Assembly: GCF_003143995.1 (NCBI RefSeq)
Contig: NZ_QFWG01000005.1
Span: 85,256 to 149,255 of the forward strand
DNA from: Pseudoglutamicibacter cumminsii
GTDB lineage: Bacteria; Actinomycetota; Actinomycetes; Actinomycetales; Micrococcaceae
Direction: 5' to 3'
Length of the DNA stretch: 64,000 nt
Below the pieces are notes generated by a model that did not search any database, was not told the origin of the DNA, and worked only from the letters and a program-made list of their open reading frames with translations. Positions 18,123 to 26,720 of this stretch are shown here, piece by piece. Each line of letters starts with the position of its first letter. Positions within the stretch are counted from its first letter, which is position 1. The position numbers were made by a program, and so were the translations under genes.

Positions 18123-19439
18123 GTGACAGAACAGGCACGTCAAGAAGAATCGTCCACGCCAAACGAAAACGCAACGATGATTCCTCGGGAAGACCCAACG
18201 CGTGACCTTCCGGTGAGGCTTGCCGATGTTCGTCGCGCGGCCGAAGTGCTCGATGGCGTGGTTGAGAAAACTGGTCTGCACCACTCGCGTGCCCTCGAGC
18301 TACATACGAAAGCTCCGGTGTGGCTCAAAGCGGAGAACCTTCAGCGTTCTGGCTCGTTCAAGGTCCGTGGCGCGTATGTGCGCATGAATAACCTTACGGA
18401 AGAGGAGCGTGCCCGCGGCGTCGTGGCCGCATCGGCTGGTAACCACGCTCAGGGTGTCGCCCAGGCGGCTTCGAAGCTGGGGATTAAAGCGCGGATCTAC
18501 ATGCCGTTGGGCGTAGCGCTCCCTAAGCTCACGGCGACGCGCGACCACGGCGCGGAGGTCGTGTTGCACGGTGAGACGGTCGACGAGGCGCTCGCGGCCG
18601 CTGAAGCGTACGCGGAAGAGAGCGGCGCGGTGTTTGTGCACCCGTTCGACCACCCGGACATCATCGCTGGCCAGGGAACGATTGGCCTGGAGATCCTGGA
18701 GCAGTATCCAGAGGTCGAGACCGTGATCATGGGCGTTGGCGGCGGCGGCCTGCTTGCTGGTGTCGCGACCGCGATCAAGGGCCGTGCTGCGGAGCTTGGC
18801 CGGGATATCAAGGTTATTGGCGTGCAGGCGGAGGATGCTGCAGCGTATCCGCCGTCGCTGGCCGCCGATGCGCTGGTTCCGTTGACGAAGGTCCGTACCA
18901 TCGCTGATGGCATTGCTGTGGGCCGCCCGGGGCAGATGCCGTTCGAGATCATTCGGGAGCTCGTTGACGACGTCGTCACGGTATCTGAGGACGCGTTGGC
19001 TCGCGCGCTCGTGTTCTTGCTTGAACGTTCCAAACTTGTGGTCGAACCGGCCGGGGCCGTGGGGGTTGCGGCACTTCTGGAGAACACTCTGGTTGAGTCC
19101 GGCATCGAGCCTTCCAAGACGGTCGCCGTTCTCTCTGGCGGCAACATCGACCCGCTTCTGATGCTCAAGGTGATCCAGCGCGGTCTTGCCGCCGCCGGAC
19201 GCTACCTCACCATCAAGATGATGCTTCAGGACCGCGCGGGTGAGCTCGCGACCATTTCCCGCATCATCGCTGACTGTAGCGCCAACGTGACCCGCGTGGA
19301 CCACACCCGCATCGGCGGCGCGTTGTCGATGGGTGACGTCGCGATCACGATCGACATGGAAACCAACGGGCACGAGCATTCAGATGAAGTGCTCGATGCG
19401 TTGCGCGCCCACGGCTACGATCCGCAGGTCATTCTGTAA
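18123..19439 (+). CDS. ilvA: Threonine ammonia-lyase (threonine deaminase)
   Basis: PLP enzyme (438 aa) that converts threonine to 2-oxobutyrate and ammonia; either the biosynthetic entry to isoleucine or catabolic. The catalytic-lysine motif SGSFKVRGAY (about 76), SAGNHAQGVA and the PLP phosphate loop GVGGGGLLAG are visible. A single C-terminal ACT-like domain (about 358-438) makes it the short form, unlike E. coli IlvA with two regulatory domains, so effector control may differ. GTG start with AGGAG about 10 nt upstream. The end of the gene lies in a triplicated 17-bp unit. Confidence 0.94.
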   Translation: MTEQARQEESSTPNENATMIPREDPTRDLPVRLADVRRAAEVLDGVVEKTGLHHSRALELHTKAPVWLKAENLQRSGSFKVRGAYVRMNNLTEEERARGVVAASAGNHAQGVAQAASKLGIKARIYMPLGVALPKLTATRDHGAEVVLHGETVDEALAAAEAYAEESGAVFVHPFDHPDIIAGQGTIGLEILEQYPEVETVIMGVGGGGLLAGVATAIKGRAAELGRDIKVIGVQAEDAAAYPPSLAADALVPLTKVRTIADGIAVGRPGQMPFEIIRELVDDVVTVSEDALARALVFLLERSKLVVEPAGAVGVAALLENTLVESGIEPSKTVAVLSGGNIDPLLMLKVIQRGLAAAGRYLTIKMMLQDRAGELATISRIIADCSANVTRVDHTRIGGALSMGDVAITIDMETNGHEHSDEVLDALRAHGYDPQVIL

Positions 19440-19475
19440 CTCAGGTCATTCTGTAGCTAAGGCCATTCGGTAGCG
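19425..19475 (+). repeat. Three tandem 17-bp copies spanning the ilvA stop codon
   Basis: CAGGTCATTCTGTAACT (19425-19441), CAGGTCATTCTGTAGCT (19442-19458) and AAGGCCATTCGGTAGCG (19459-19475). Each copy contains TAA or TAG at the same place; the first is the ilvA stop codon. Confidence 0.9.
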
Positions 19476-19487
19476 CTGCATGCGCAC

Positions 19488-19554
19488 ACAGCGTGAGGGG
19501 CGGTTCAGATGATTCTGAACCGCCCCTCACGCTGTCACAAGCCCTGAACGGGCT
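19488..19554. terminator. Bidirectional terminator between convergent ilvA and greA
   Basis: A perfect 22-bp inverted repeat (19488-19509 with 19514-19535) with a 4-nt loop, followed by a second small hairpin AGCCC-TGAAC-GGGCT (19540-19554) ending in TTC. It lies 11 nt from the greA stop codon. Confidence 0.88.
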
Positions 19555-19564
19555 TTCGCGCTAC

Positions 19565-20053
19565 TTAGCCGTCGTAAGGGTGTGCCTCTACGATCTCGAC
19601 AGGGATCTCCTTGCCGTTAGGTGCGGTGTAGCTGAGCTTCTCGCCGACCTTGTGGCCGTCGATCGCCTGACCGAGCGCCGAGTGATCCGAATACACTTCG
19701 AGGTCGCTGCCGTCAGCAAGCTCACGGTTGCCGAACAGGAAGCGGGTCTCCATGCCAGCGATCTTCGCGACAACAACCATGCCTGGCTCGACTACGCCAT
19801 CGTCTTCAGGGGTTTCACCCACCTGAGCGGACTCGAGCAGCTGCTTCAAGTACACGATGCGGCCTTCGTTCTTCGACTGCTCTTCACGCGCCGCGTGGTA
19901 GCCGCCGTTCTCCTTCAGGTCGCCCTCTTCACGAGCAGATTCAATACGCTCGAGGATCTCAGCCCGGTACGGGCCGGAGAGGTGCTCCAATTCAGCGCTC
20001 AGACGATCGTAGGCTTTCTGCGTAAGCCACACTTCTTCATGCTGAGACGTCAT
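19565..20053 (-). CDS. greA: Transcription elongation factor GreA
   Basis: Rescues backtracked RNA polymerase by stimulating cleavage of the nascent RNA 3' end. At 162 aa it is the usual length, with an N-terminal coiled coil carrying the acidic tip ARxEGDLKENGGYH-like segment (about 35-55) and a C-terminal FKBP-like domain with GDxV-type YSDHSALGQAI near 125. The ATG at 20053 is preceded by GGAG 6 nt upstream; the frame is open back to 20119 but has no better start. The 199 bp between it and DUF4307 presumably hold its promoter. Confidence 0.95.
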   Translation of the reverse strand: MTSQHEEVWLTQKAYDRLSAELEHLSGPYRAEILERIESAREEGDLKENGGYHAAREEQSKNEGRIVYLKQLLESAQVGETPEDDGVVEPGMVVVAKIAGMETRFLFGNRELADGSDLEVYSDHSALGQAIDGHKVGEKLSYTAPNGKEIPVEIVEAHPYDG

Positions 20054-20252
20054 GAACACTCCATTTCGTTGAACCACGCACAACGTGCGTAGTGATTTAT
20101 TGCAAAAGAAAATACCCACTGGTGACCTTGACCGGACTGAAGCAGCGTCAAGCTAATCCCAGCGGGCACATTCGTTATCGCATGAGTCTAACCCGCAAAA
20201 TCAAACAATGGGAGTGTTTGCGGGCCAAATCTGCATAAAATTCACGTTCGGC

Positions 20253-20711
20253 TTACTGCGTGCCGGTACGCCAACACGACTCATAACCCGCTGTAACAGG
20301 CGTGAACGTGGTGCGCAACGGAACCGTTTTCTGCACGATGTACCGGCTGCCTGAGCGTTCCGTGCTTTCGCTGGCCTGGAAACGCACTTCCCGGTAGCCG
20401 ACCACAGAGTAATCCTGGCTCAAAGCACGCAAGCCGCACGTCACATCGTCCCCAGCTTCCATCGTGACAGCAACCGTGACCTCGGCGCTGCGGTCGTTGA
20501 TGAGCTGATACGAGATGTCTTTCGCCTCGAAGCTCGACTGAAAGCGAAGGCTCACAAACAAAAGGTAGGCGGACAGGCCAAGAATGCCGACCACGGCAAC
20601 AATCCACCAGCCGCGTTTCGAGAGCGTGCGGCGCGTTGAGCCGTAGCGGTTCGCTAGGCTTGGGGACTGGCGAGTATCCTCGCCACCGAGTTTGAGATCA
20701 CCTGAGGACAT
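20253..20711 (-). CDS. DUF4307 domain-containing membrane protein
   Basis: Actinobacterial protein of unknown function (152 aa) with one N-terminal transmembrane helix (about 35-55) and an external ~95-residue domain carrying two cysteines (VTCGLRAL and ESCWRTG) that could form a disulfide. GGAGG lies 4 nt before the ATG, and TAGACT, a -10-like hexamer, lies 9 nt before it. It sits between greA and mca as in mycobacteria (Rv1080c-Rv1082). Only 46 bp separate its start from the divergent mca start. Confidence 0.85.
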   Translation of the reverse strand: MSSGDLKLGGEDTRQSPSLANRYGSTRRTLSKRGWWIVAVVGILGLSAYLLFVSLRFQSSFEAKDISYQLINDRSAEVTVAVTMEAGDDVTCGLRALSQDYSVVGYREVRFQASESTERSGSRYIVQKTVPLRTTFTPVTAGYESCWRTGTQ

Positions 20712-20757
20712 GATGCCTCCAGTCTATCTGGGGCATCGAAAGGGGAACCGCAGCACC

Positions 20758-21747
20758 ATGGGACATTCTCCGCGTAGTGTGCCTGATTCGTCTGGCCTGC
20801 GAGTACTTTCCGTTCACGCGCACCCCGATGACGAAGCCAGCAAGGGCGCATCGATGGCCGCCGCATACGCGCAGGCTGGGGCGGAGGTGCTCGTCGTGAC
20901 CTGCACCGGCGGCGAACGTGGTGACATCCTCGTTGAGGAAGTCCAGCGGATGCCGCGCGCACACCGTGACCTCACTGGTCTGCGCCGTGAAGAGATGAAG
21001 CTCTCCGCCAAAGCACTCAACATCAAGCACATTTGGCTTGGTTTCGAGGACTCTGGCCTCCCGGAGGGTGATCCGCTGCCGCCGCTCCCGGAGAGCTGCT
21101 TCGCCTCGGTTCCGCTTTATGATGCCGCGGCACCTCTTGTGCACCTTGTGCGGACGTTCAAACCGCATGTGCTCATCACATATGACGAAAACGGCGGTTA
21201 CCCTCACCCGGACCACATCCGAACGCACCAGATCTCTGTTGAGGCGTTCAGGGCCTCCCACCGCGAGAACGAGTATCAGGGCCTAGGCGAGCCGTGGACG
21301 ATCTCCAAGATGTACTACGACCGTGCGTTCTCTCTAGAACGGTTCAAGGCTCTTGATGAGGCGATGCGCGAACGCGACGGTGTCTCTCCGTTCGCTGACC
21401 GCATCGAATTCATGGAAAAGCGGCAGCGCGACAGCACCAACCCTGCGGCGCGGCACCGCGTCACAACGCACGTGCCTATCCAGGGTTTCGTTCACTTGCG
21501 TGATGAAGCGCTTTTGGCGCATCGCTCCCAGGTCGAGCCAGGCGGATTCTTCTTCGCGGCATCCCCGGAGCTAGTTGAAGAGGTGTACCCGTGGGATGAC
21601 TACGTGCTCGCGGCTACTCGCGTGCACACCGAGCTTCCGGAATTCGACCTGTTTGCGGGCCTGCACGATGGCGAAGGCGACCGAATCGGTACGCTGCGTC
21701 CGGTGCCGGAAGCGTTCAAGCCGGAGCTTGCGAACGACCGGCGGTAA
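20758..21747 (+). CDS. mca: Mycothiol S-conjugate amidase
   Basis: Zinc amidase (329 aa) that cleaves mycothiol S-conjugates to mercapturic acids and glucosaminyl-inositol, the actinobacterial detoxification route. The PIG-L/LmbE-type zinc motif AHPDDE (about 20) and the third ligand in PHPDH (about 146) are intact, with the typical CTGGERGD loop. Its presence implies that the organism makes mycothiol. The ATG at 20758 fits homologous N-termini, with AGGGG about 13 nt upstream, a longer spacer than usual. It lies in the conserved greA-DUF4307-mca-uppS block. Confidence 0.93.
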   Translation: MGHSPRSVPDSSGLRVLSVHAHPDDEASKGASMAAAYAQAGAEVLVVTCTGGERGDILVEEVQRMPRAHRDLTGLRREEMKLSAKALNIKHIWLGFEDSGLPEGDPLPPLPESCFASVPLYDAAAPLVHLVRTFKPHVLITYDENGGYPHPDHIRTHQISVEAFRASHRENEYQGLGEPWTISKMYYDRAFSLERFKALDEAMRERDGVSPFADRIEFMEKRQRDSTNPAARHRVTTHVPIQGFVHLRDEALLAHRSQVEPGGFFFAASPELVEEVYPWDDYVLAATRVHTELPEFDLFAGLHDGEGDRIGTLRPVPEAFKPELANDRR

Positions 21748-21805
21748 AATGGATCAATGCACGGGGAACTGATGATTCCCGATGCGTTGAGTATGGAAGG
21801 TGAGC

Positions 21806-22108
21806 ATGCTTCTTTCAGTTTTATCGTATGTCCCAGCGAACCTGGGCACTGACTCGGAAGAGTACCGCGCCATTGGGCCGGGTTTCCCGGGTTTCGTGGC
21901 TATCGCGTGCCTCGCGGTTGCCGTCATTTTCTTGATCGTGTCTATGGCTCGCCGCATCCGTCGCATTGATTATCAGCAGCCTGTTGAGACTGCTCAGGCG
22001 GACCTCGTGGAGCAGGGGCAGGCTGAGGAGATTGAGCGTGAAGCTCGCCGCCGTCTTGCCGAAAAGTACGGTGAGGCCGCCGATGCAGGGCAAACTCCGC
22101 GCGCATGA
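21806..22108 (+). CDS. Small single-pass membrane protein between mca and uppS
   Basis: Protein of 100 aa with a hydrophobic segment at about 27-50, an arginine-rich stop-transfer ARRIRRID, and a charged Glu/Arg helical C-terminus. I do not recognise a named family, but a small protein at this place between mca and uppS occurs in other actinobacteria. GGAAGG 5 nt before the ATG at 21806 supports this start over the in-frame GTG at 21800. Its stop overlaps the uppS start (ATGA), so it is coupled to isoprenoid carrier synthesis. Confidence 0.8.
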   Translation: MLLSVLSYVPANLGTDSEEYRAIGPGFPGFVAIACLAVAVIFLIVSMARRIRRIDYQQPVETAQADLVEQGQAEEIEREARRRLAEKYGEAADAGQTPRA

Positions 22109-22884
22109 AACTACCGAAGGTTTCGTGGCCGCCGCGCTTCCTGTATGGGCTGTATGAGCGGCGGCTCGCGCGTGAGCTGAAGCCCGAGAAACTGCCGGGG
22201 CACATCGGCGTGATGGTCGATGGCAACCGGCGCTGGGCTAAGCTCGCGGGCGCTTCGACGGCGTCCGGGCACCGGGCTGGTGCGGATAAGATTCTCGAGT
22301 TTCTCGAGTGGTGCCGTGAGCTGGGGATCCGCACGGTGACCCTCTACATGCTCTCTACCGAAAACCTCAACCGTGATTCGTCTGAGGTTGGCGCGTTGTT
22401 GCGGATCATCGACGAGACCTTGACACGCGTGGGTTCTGAAGGTTCGATGCGTGTGCACCCGGTGGGCGCGTTGGATGTCTTGCCGCCTGAGCTAGCTGAT
22501 AAGTTGCGTGGTTTGCGTGACAGCACAGCTGACCGGACGGGGCTGCACGTGAACGTCGCGGTGGGTTATGGTGGCCGCCGCGAGATTGTCGATGCGGTGC
22601 GTGCGTTGCTTGAGGACGCCGATGCACAGGGCATGAGCGCTGGTGATGTTGCGGGGGAGCTGGATGCGGATATGATCGCCAAGCACCTGTATACCTCTGG
22701 CCAGCCTGATCCGGATCTTGTGATTCGCACGTCCGGGGAACAGCGGCTTTCTGGTTTCTTGATGTGGCAGTCCGCGTATTCCGAGTTCTATTTTTGTGAA
22801 GCGTTGTGGCCTGCTTTCCGTCGGGTGGACTTCCTGCGTGCGTTGCGTGACTATCAGCAACGGCAACGTCGCTATGGCGGGTAA
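22105..22884 (+). CDS. uppS: Isoprenyl transferase (cis-prenyltransferase, UppS family)
   Basis: Condenses isopentenyl diphosphate onto an allylic diphosphate to make Z-prenyl diphosphates for lipid-carrier synthesis; 259 aa. The catalytic MVDGNRRWAK (Asp about residue 40), YMLSTENLNR and the substrate-binding IRTSGEQRLSGFL are present. The sequence alone does not separate a short-chain Z-FPP synthase from a decaprenyl/undecaprenyl synthase. Start codon overlaps the upstream stop by 4 nt. Confidence 0.93.
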   Translation: MKLPKVSWPPRFLYGLYERRLARELKPEKLPGHIGVMVDGNRRWAKLAGASTASGHRAGADKILEFLEWCRELGIRTVTLYMLSTENLNRDSSEVGALLRIIDETLTRVGSEGSMRVHPVGALDVLPPELADKLRGLRDSTADRTGLHVNVAVGYGGRREIVDAVRALLEDADAQGMSAGDVAGELDADMIAKHLYTSGQPDPDLVIRTSGEQRLSGFLMWQSAYSEFYFCEALWPAFRRVDFLRALRDYQQRQRRYGG

Positions 22885-22979
22885 CGCTGCCGACGGCCGT
22901 TAGCTTGTCCACAGCGGCATCGCAGGATTGTTCCGTCCACAATCTCGGGCGGTTTCTCGCCAGTTGAATGGGGTGTGCA

Positions 22980-22985
22980 TAGCCT
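22980..22985 (+). promoter_or_regulatory. Candidate -10 element (TAGCCT) of the prepilin peptidase gene, leaderless spacing
   Basis: TAGCCT ends 7 nt before the ATG at 22993; no usable ribosome binding site is present. Confidence 0.4.
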
Positions 22986-22992
22986 TGAAGGC

Positions 22993-23508
22993 ATGCGCAC
23001 CCTGATTCTTTCCTATGCCGAGTCCGGCACGTTGTGGGGCCTTATCGTGTCCGCATCCCTCGTGTGCTCGTGCGTGGCTTTCGTAGGGTTTGGTGCGGTA
23101 CTGGCGGTGATTGATGCACGAACGCATCGTCTACCTAATGTGTGGGTTGGCCGACTGAGTGCAACGTGCGCGTTCTTCCTAACGCTCGCGACGTTCGCCT
23201 CGATCGGCGCGGGGGAGTTCCTGGGTTTCGCATGGGCACTCGCGGCGGCGGGTGGCGCCCTCGTGTTCCTTGGCTTGCGGTGGATGACCCGCAAAGGACT
23301 TGGCTTGGGTGACGTCAAACTTGCGCCGGTTTTGTGCGCCTTGTGCGCGGTGGTGAGCTGGGGGCACGTCCTTCTGGCCGGGGTTCTGATGTGTCTCATC
23401 GCTGGGGTGCATGCGCTCATCGTGATGATTGCGACGCGGAACCCGCGTGCCTTCATCGCGTTTGGCCCGGCGATGCTGTGTGGAACCGGGCTTGCTTTAG
23501 CGCTGTAA
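22993..23508 (+). CDS. A24 family prepilin peptidase-like membrane protein
   Basis: Aspartic membrane protease of 171 aa with hydrophobic helices throughout. Both catalytic Asp motifs are present: IDARTHRLPN (about 39-48) and GLGLGDVKLAP (about 102-112). It lacks the N-terminal cytoplasmic methyltransferase domain of PilD, like the short TadV/CpaA-type enzymes that process Flp/Tad or type IV prepilins. No pilin or secretion genes are in the window. I chose the ATG at 22993 because a -10-like hexamer lies at leaderless spacing; a GTG at 22975 is possible. A TTA codon lies third from the end. Confidence 0.85.
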   Translation: MRTLILSYAESGTLWGLIVSASLVCSCVAFVGFGAVLAVIDARTHRLPNVWVGRLSATCAFFLTLATFASIGAGEFLGFAWALAAAGGALVFLGLRWMTRKGLGLGDVKLAPVLCALCAVVSWGHVLLAGVLMCLIAGVHALIVMIATRNPRAFIAFGPAMLCGTGLALAL

Positions 23509-23538
23509 ACCCCGGCATGCAGAACAACCCAGCACAGA

Positions 23539-23583
23539 ACAGCCCCGTGGCCGCTCATCGGTGTGATGAGCGCACGGGGCTGT
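23539..23583. terminator. Bidirectional hairpin between the prepilin peptidase gene and fumC
   Basis: An 11-bp outer stem (ACAGCCCCGTG 23539-23549 with CACGGGGCTGT 23573-23583) enclosing an inner CGCTCATC/GATGAGCG stem. It lies between convergent genes. Confidence 0.8.
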
Positions 23584-23657
23584 CAGCAGTGAAACGCTAG
23601 CGAAACGCTCGCGCCGGGATGCTTTGAGCGCCTCAGCAGTGTTTAGTTGAGGTGCGC

Positions 23658-25079
23658 TTAGTTGAAGCGACCGGTCATCGTGGTGACGTCGAGCGCCTTG
23701 TCGAGGTCTGCCTCGGAGATCTTGCCTTCGCCTTCGCCAACGAAACCGAGCGCAACGGTTGCCTCGCGAACGGTCATACCTTCGGCAACAGCCTTCTTAG
23801 CGATCTTCGCGGCGTTTTCGTAGCCGATGAACTTGTTCAGCGGGGTTACGACGGACGGCGATGCTTCAGCGAGGAAGCGTGCGCGGTCCTTGTTGACGTT
23901 GAGGTCGGTGATCATCTTGTCGACCATCACGCGGCACGTGTTGGAGAGCAAGCGGATCGACTCGAGCAGGTTGGCAGCCATGACCGGGATACCGACGTTG
24001 AGCTCGAACGCACCGTTGGTCGAGGACAGCGAGATGGTCGTGTCGTTACCGATGACCTGCGCGCACACCATGGAAGCGGCCTCGCAGATCACTGGGTTGA
24101 CCTTGCCCGGCATGATCGAGGAACCTGGCTGGAGGTCTGGGATGTGCAGCTCGCCGAGGCCGGTGTTCGGGCCGGAACCCATCCAGCGTAGGTCGTTGTT
24201 GATCTTCAACAGCGAGTACGCGATGTTGCGAAGCTGGCCGGAAGCCTCAACCAGGCCGTCGCGGTTAGCCTGAGCCTCGAAGTGGTTGCGTGCCTCGGTG
24301 ATCGGCAGGCCGGTGTTCTCCGCGAGGTTAGCGATGACCTTCTCAGGGAAGCCTTCAGGGGTGTTGATACCCGTACCAACAGCGGTACCGCCCTGTGGGA
24401 CCTCAGCTACGCGCGGCAGGGAAGACTCAACGCGCTCAACGCCGTAAGCGACCTGAGCTGCGTAGCCGCCGAAGACCTGACCCATCGTCACTGGGGTTGC
24501 ATCCATGAGGTGGGTGCGGCCGGACTTGACGACGTCCTTCCACTCAACGCGCTTCTTCTCGAGCGCCTCGGAGAGGTACTTGAGCGCTGGGATGAGGTCG
24601 TTGACGAGAGCGCCAGTGACCGCGACGTGAACAGAGGTTGGGAACACGTCGTTGGAGGACTGGGAAGCGTTGACGTGGTCGTTCGGGTGAACCTGGGTCT
24701 CGGAGCCGTTAGCCTTCAGCTCGCGGGTCGCAAGCTCTGCGATGACCTCGTTGGTGTTCATGTTCGAGGACGTGCCGGAACCGGTCTGGAACACGTCGAT
24801 CGGGAACTGATCGTCGTGCTTGCCAGCGATGATCTCGTCAGCTGCGTGAACGATAGCGTCAGCGATCTCCTGCGAGATCACGCCGAGTTCGAGGTTAGCC
24901 AGAGCAGCGGCGCGCTTGACCTGGGCCAGAGCGTGGATGTGCTGTGGCTCAAGCGTCTTGCCGGAGATCGGGAAGTTCTCAACTGCACGCTGGGTCTGTG
25001 CGCGGTACAGAGCGTCGATCGGTACCAGGACTTCGCCCATCGTGTCGTGTTCAGTGCGGAATTTAGGTGTTTCAGCCAT
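23658..25079 (-). CDS. fumC: Class II fumarate hydratase
   Basis: Reversibly hydrates fumarate to malate in the TCA cycle, one step after SdhABCD; 473 aa, cytoplasmic homotetramer. The superfamily signature [19 protein letters not shown] and the HPNDHVN region are intact. There is no Shine-Dalgarno sequence; TAAGAT ends 7 nt before the ATG (minus strand 25087-25092), indicating leaderless transcription. In mycobacteria fumC, glpX and a DUF4245 gene are likewise adjacent. Its last codons are imperfectly duplicated (TTAGTTGA at 23643 and 23658). Confidence 0.96.
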   Translation of the reverse strand: MAETPKFRTEHDTMGEVLVPIDALYRAQTQRAVENFPISGKTLEPQHIHALAQVKRAAALANLELGVISQEIADAIVHAADEIIAGKHDDQFPIDVFQTGSGTSSNMNTNEVIAELATRELKANGSETQVHPNDHVNASQSSNDVFPTSVHVAVTGALVNDLIPALKYLSEALEKKRVEWKDVVKSGRTHLMDATPVTMGQVFGGYAAQVAYGVERVESSLPRVAEVPQGGTAVGTGINTPEGFPEKVIANLAENTGLPITEARNHFEAQANRDGLVEASGQLRNIAYSLLKINNDLRWMGSGPNTGLGELHIPDLQPGSSIMPGKVNPVICEAASMVCAQVIGNDTTISLSSTNGAFELNVGIPVMAANLLESIRLLSNTCRVMVDKMITDLNVNKDRARFLAEASPSVVTPLNKFIGYENAAKIAKKAVAEGMTVREATVALGFVGEGEGKISEADLDKALDVTTMTGRFN

Positions 25080-25086
25080 ACTTCAG

Positions 25087-25092
25087 ATCTTA
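25087..25092 (-). promoter_or_regulatory. Candidate -10 element (TAAGAT) of fumC, leaderless spacing
   Basis: TAAGAT on the minus strand ends 7 nt before the fumC ATG, without any ribosome binding site. Confidence 0.45.
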
Positions 25093-25210
25093 CCGCTCAG
25101 CTCTTTCATACGGACCAAATCCCGCCTACAGAACACCAAATTAACGCTAGCTGTTAGCGAAATGTGAGCTGAGTCGACTGAATGCGTGTTCAGCCCACCA
25201 GCCTGCTTGC

Positions 25211-25831
25211 TTAGTCGACGGGATCGACGAGCTTGACCGTCCCCGTGTCGAGCGAATACACGGCGCCCACGATCTTGACCTTGCCGGCTTTCTCCGCACG
25301 GTAGAGAACGTGCGAGAGGTCGCGAAGGATCTTCACGGTGCGGCGGGTGTGGGCCTCAACGGCTCCGCTGAGTCCAGGGGTGGTTGCGTCTTCGCGGGCC
25401 TGAACCACGGAAGGGAGAATGCGTTCGACGAGAGCGGCGATGTTTCCTGGGGGAGTGTCACCGGAATCGAAGGTCGCTTTAGCGGCATCCACGGCGCCGC
25501 AGGATGTGTGGCCGAGCACCATGACGAGCGGCACCTGGAGAACCTCGACCGCGAACTCGATCGACCCGATCACGGTTTCACCCAAGGTGTGGCCAGCGGT
25601 GCGGATCGCGAACAGATCGCCGTAGCCCACATCGAACGCGTACTCCATCGGGACGCGGGAGTCCGAGCAGCCAACAACAGCTGCGATAGGGTGCTGTTCT
25701 TTACGCAGCAACTCGCGGCGGGACTTATCCGAATTAGGGCGCAACGGGCGGTCCAAAGCGGCACGCTCAGCGCCTTCCAGCAGGACGGCGAGTGCTTCGT
25801 CTGGAGTGAGGGTTGGGTTGGTTGTAGGCAT
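25211..25831 (-). CDS. Beta-class carbonic anhydrase
   Basis: Zinc enzyme (206 aa) that interconverts CO2 and bicarbonate. Zinc ligands and active site are visible as VGCSDSRVP (about 46) and HTSCGAVDA (about 98), with the AGHTL segment between. The ATG at 25831 has GAGGTC 6 nt upstream; nine more codons upstream are open but lack a ribosome binding site. Transcribed with or alongside fumC and DUF4245 on the minus strand. Confidence 0.94.
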   Translation of the reverse strand: MPTTNPTLTPDEALAVLLEGAERAALDRPLRPNSDKSRRELLRKEQHPIAAVVGCSDSRVPMEYAFDVGYGDLFAIRTAGHTLGETVIGSIEFAVEVLQVPLVMVLGHTSCGAVDAAKATFDSGDTPPGNIAALVERILPSVVQAREDATTPGLSGAVEAHTRRTVKILRDLSHVLYRAEKAGKVKIVGAVYSLDTGTVKLVDPVD

Positions 25832-25905
25832 GTTGACCTCGTAGGTGCGGTCCCTCAAGTAGAGGGTGAATGGTTAGTGCCTATATTAGGGCGTGAACCG
25901 GTCCG

Positions 25906-26616
25906 TTACGGCGCGGATTTCTGAATGGTTTCGGCGACCTCCGGCAGGAAATCGGCGACGTCGTTGTTCATGGTGATGACGTAGGTGAAGCCGTTGATCT
26001 GTGCGACCCAGCTGGTCTTGCCTTTATCGCCCTTGCCGCCGCTTGAACGTTCAGTCCATTCGGTGTCGCTGATGGTGTGCTTTTGTCCGGTGGGGACGGA
26101 GCCGTCGGTTGCGAGGGTGACCCAGGAATCGTTGGCTTTGTCTGTCTGCTTGACGGCGGCGAACGCTTCGTCGCGGATCACGACGCCGAGGTCCCAGAAC
26201 GCTACGCCGTCAGCGGTGCCCGGGTTCCAGCGGGCGTAGTTGACGTACCAGTCTTCGGGCAGATCTGGTGCGATCGCATCGAAATCTAGGGTTTCTTTGG
26301 TTTGTTGAGCGATCTGGGCGACGTCCACGCGGTCGTTGTATTCGTTCTTCTTGTTCGCGGGGTTGAGCAAGATGACCGGAAGTACGACGAGGATCGTCAG
26401 AACCGTCGAGATGATCATGCCCTTGATCGTTTGGTTGGCGCGATTGGCTTGTTTCTCCGTCAGCGGTGCCTTGAAGCCAGGTTCGCCGGGCAGCGGGGCG
26501 CTGTTAGGCGTTGCGGCATTAGTGGTTTCAGCCGCGCCGGTCTCAGCTGCTCCGGTGTCGTGAGGCTGTTTTTTCGCGTCGTCAGAATTCTCAAGCACGG
26601 CTCTATTGTCCACCAT
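25906..26616 (-). CDS. DUF4245 domain-containing membrane protein
   Basis: Actinobacterial protein of unknown function (236 aa): a low-complexity Ala/Thr/Glu-rich N-terminus (~45 residues), one transmembrane helix (about 68-85) and an extracytoplasmic domain with the family features LPEDWYVNYARW and TSWVAQINGFTYVI. It is found next to glpX and fumC in mycobacteria too. No clear ribosome binding site precedes the ATG at 26616; a second start, GTG at 26613, has TAAATT 5 nt upstream, so leaderless expression is possible. Confidence 0.85.
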   Translation of the reverse strand: MVDNRAVLENSDDAKKQPHDTGAAETGAAETTNAATPNSAPLPGEPGFKAPLTEKQANRANQTIKGMIISTVLTILVVLPVILLNPANKKNEYNDRVDVAQIAQQTKETLDFDAIAPDLPEDWYVNYARWNPGTADGVAFWDLGVVIRDEAFAAVKQTDKANDSWVTLATDGSVPTGQKHTISDTEWTERSSGGKGDKGKTSWVAQINGFTYVITMNNDVADFLPEVAETIQKSAP

Positions 26617-26650
26617 TCGAATTTAGTTGTGGAATTTGGTGTGAAGAGTG

Positions 26651-26684
26651 CGTGGGCCTCAGCTTCACAAAGCTGAGGCCCACG
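26651..26684 (-). terminator. Terminator hairpin downstream of the BCCT transporter gene
   Basis: A perfect 14-bp stem (26651-26664 with 26671-26684) and 6-nt loop, 37 nt beyond the BCCT stop codon on the minus strand. Confidence 0.8.
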
Positions 26685-26720
26685 ATGGTCACGGCGCGGA
26701 GGTCATGGCTGGCATTCGCG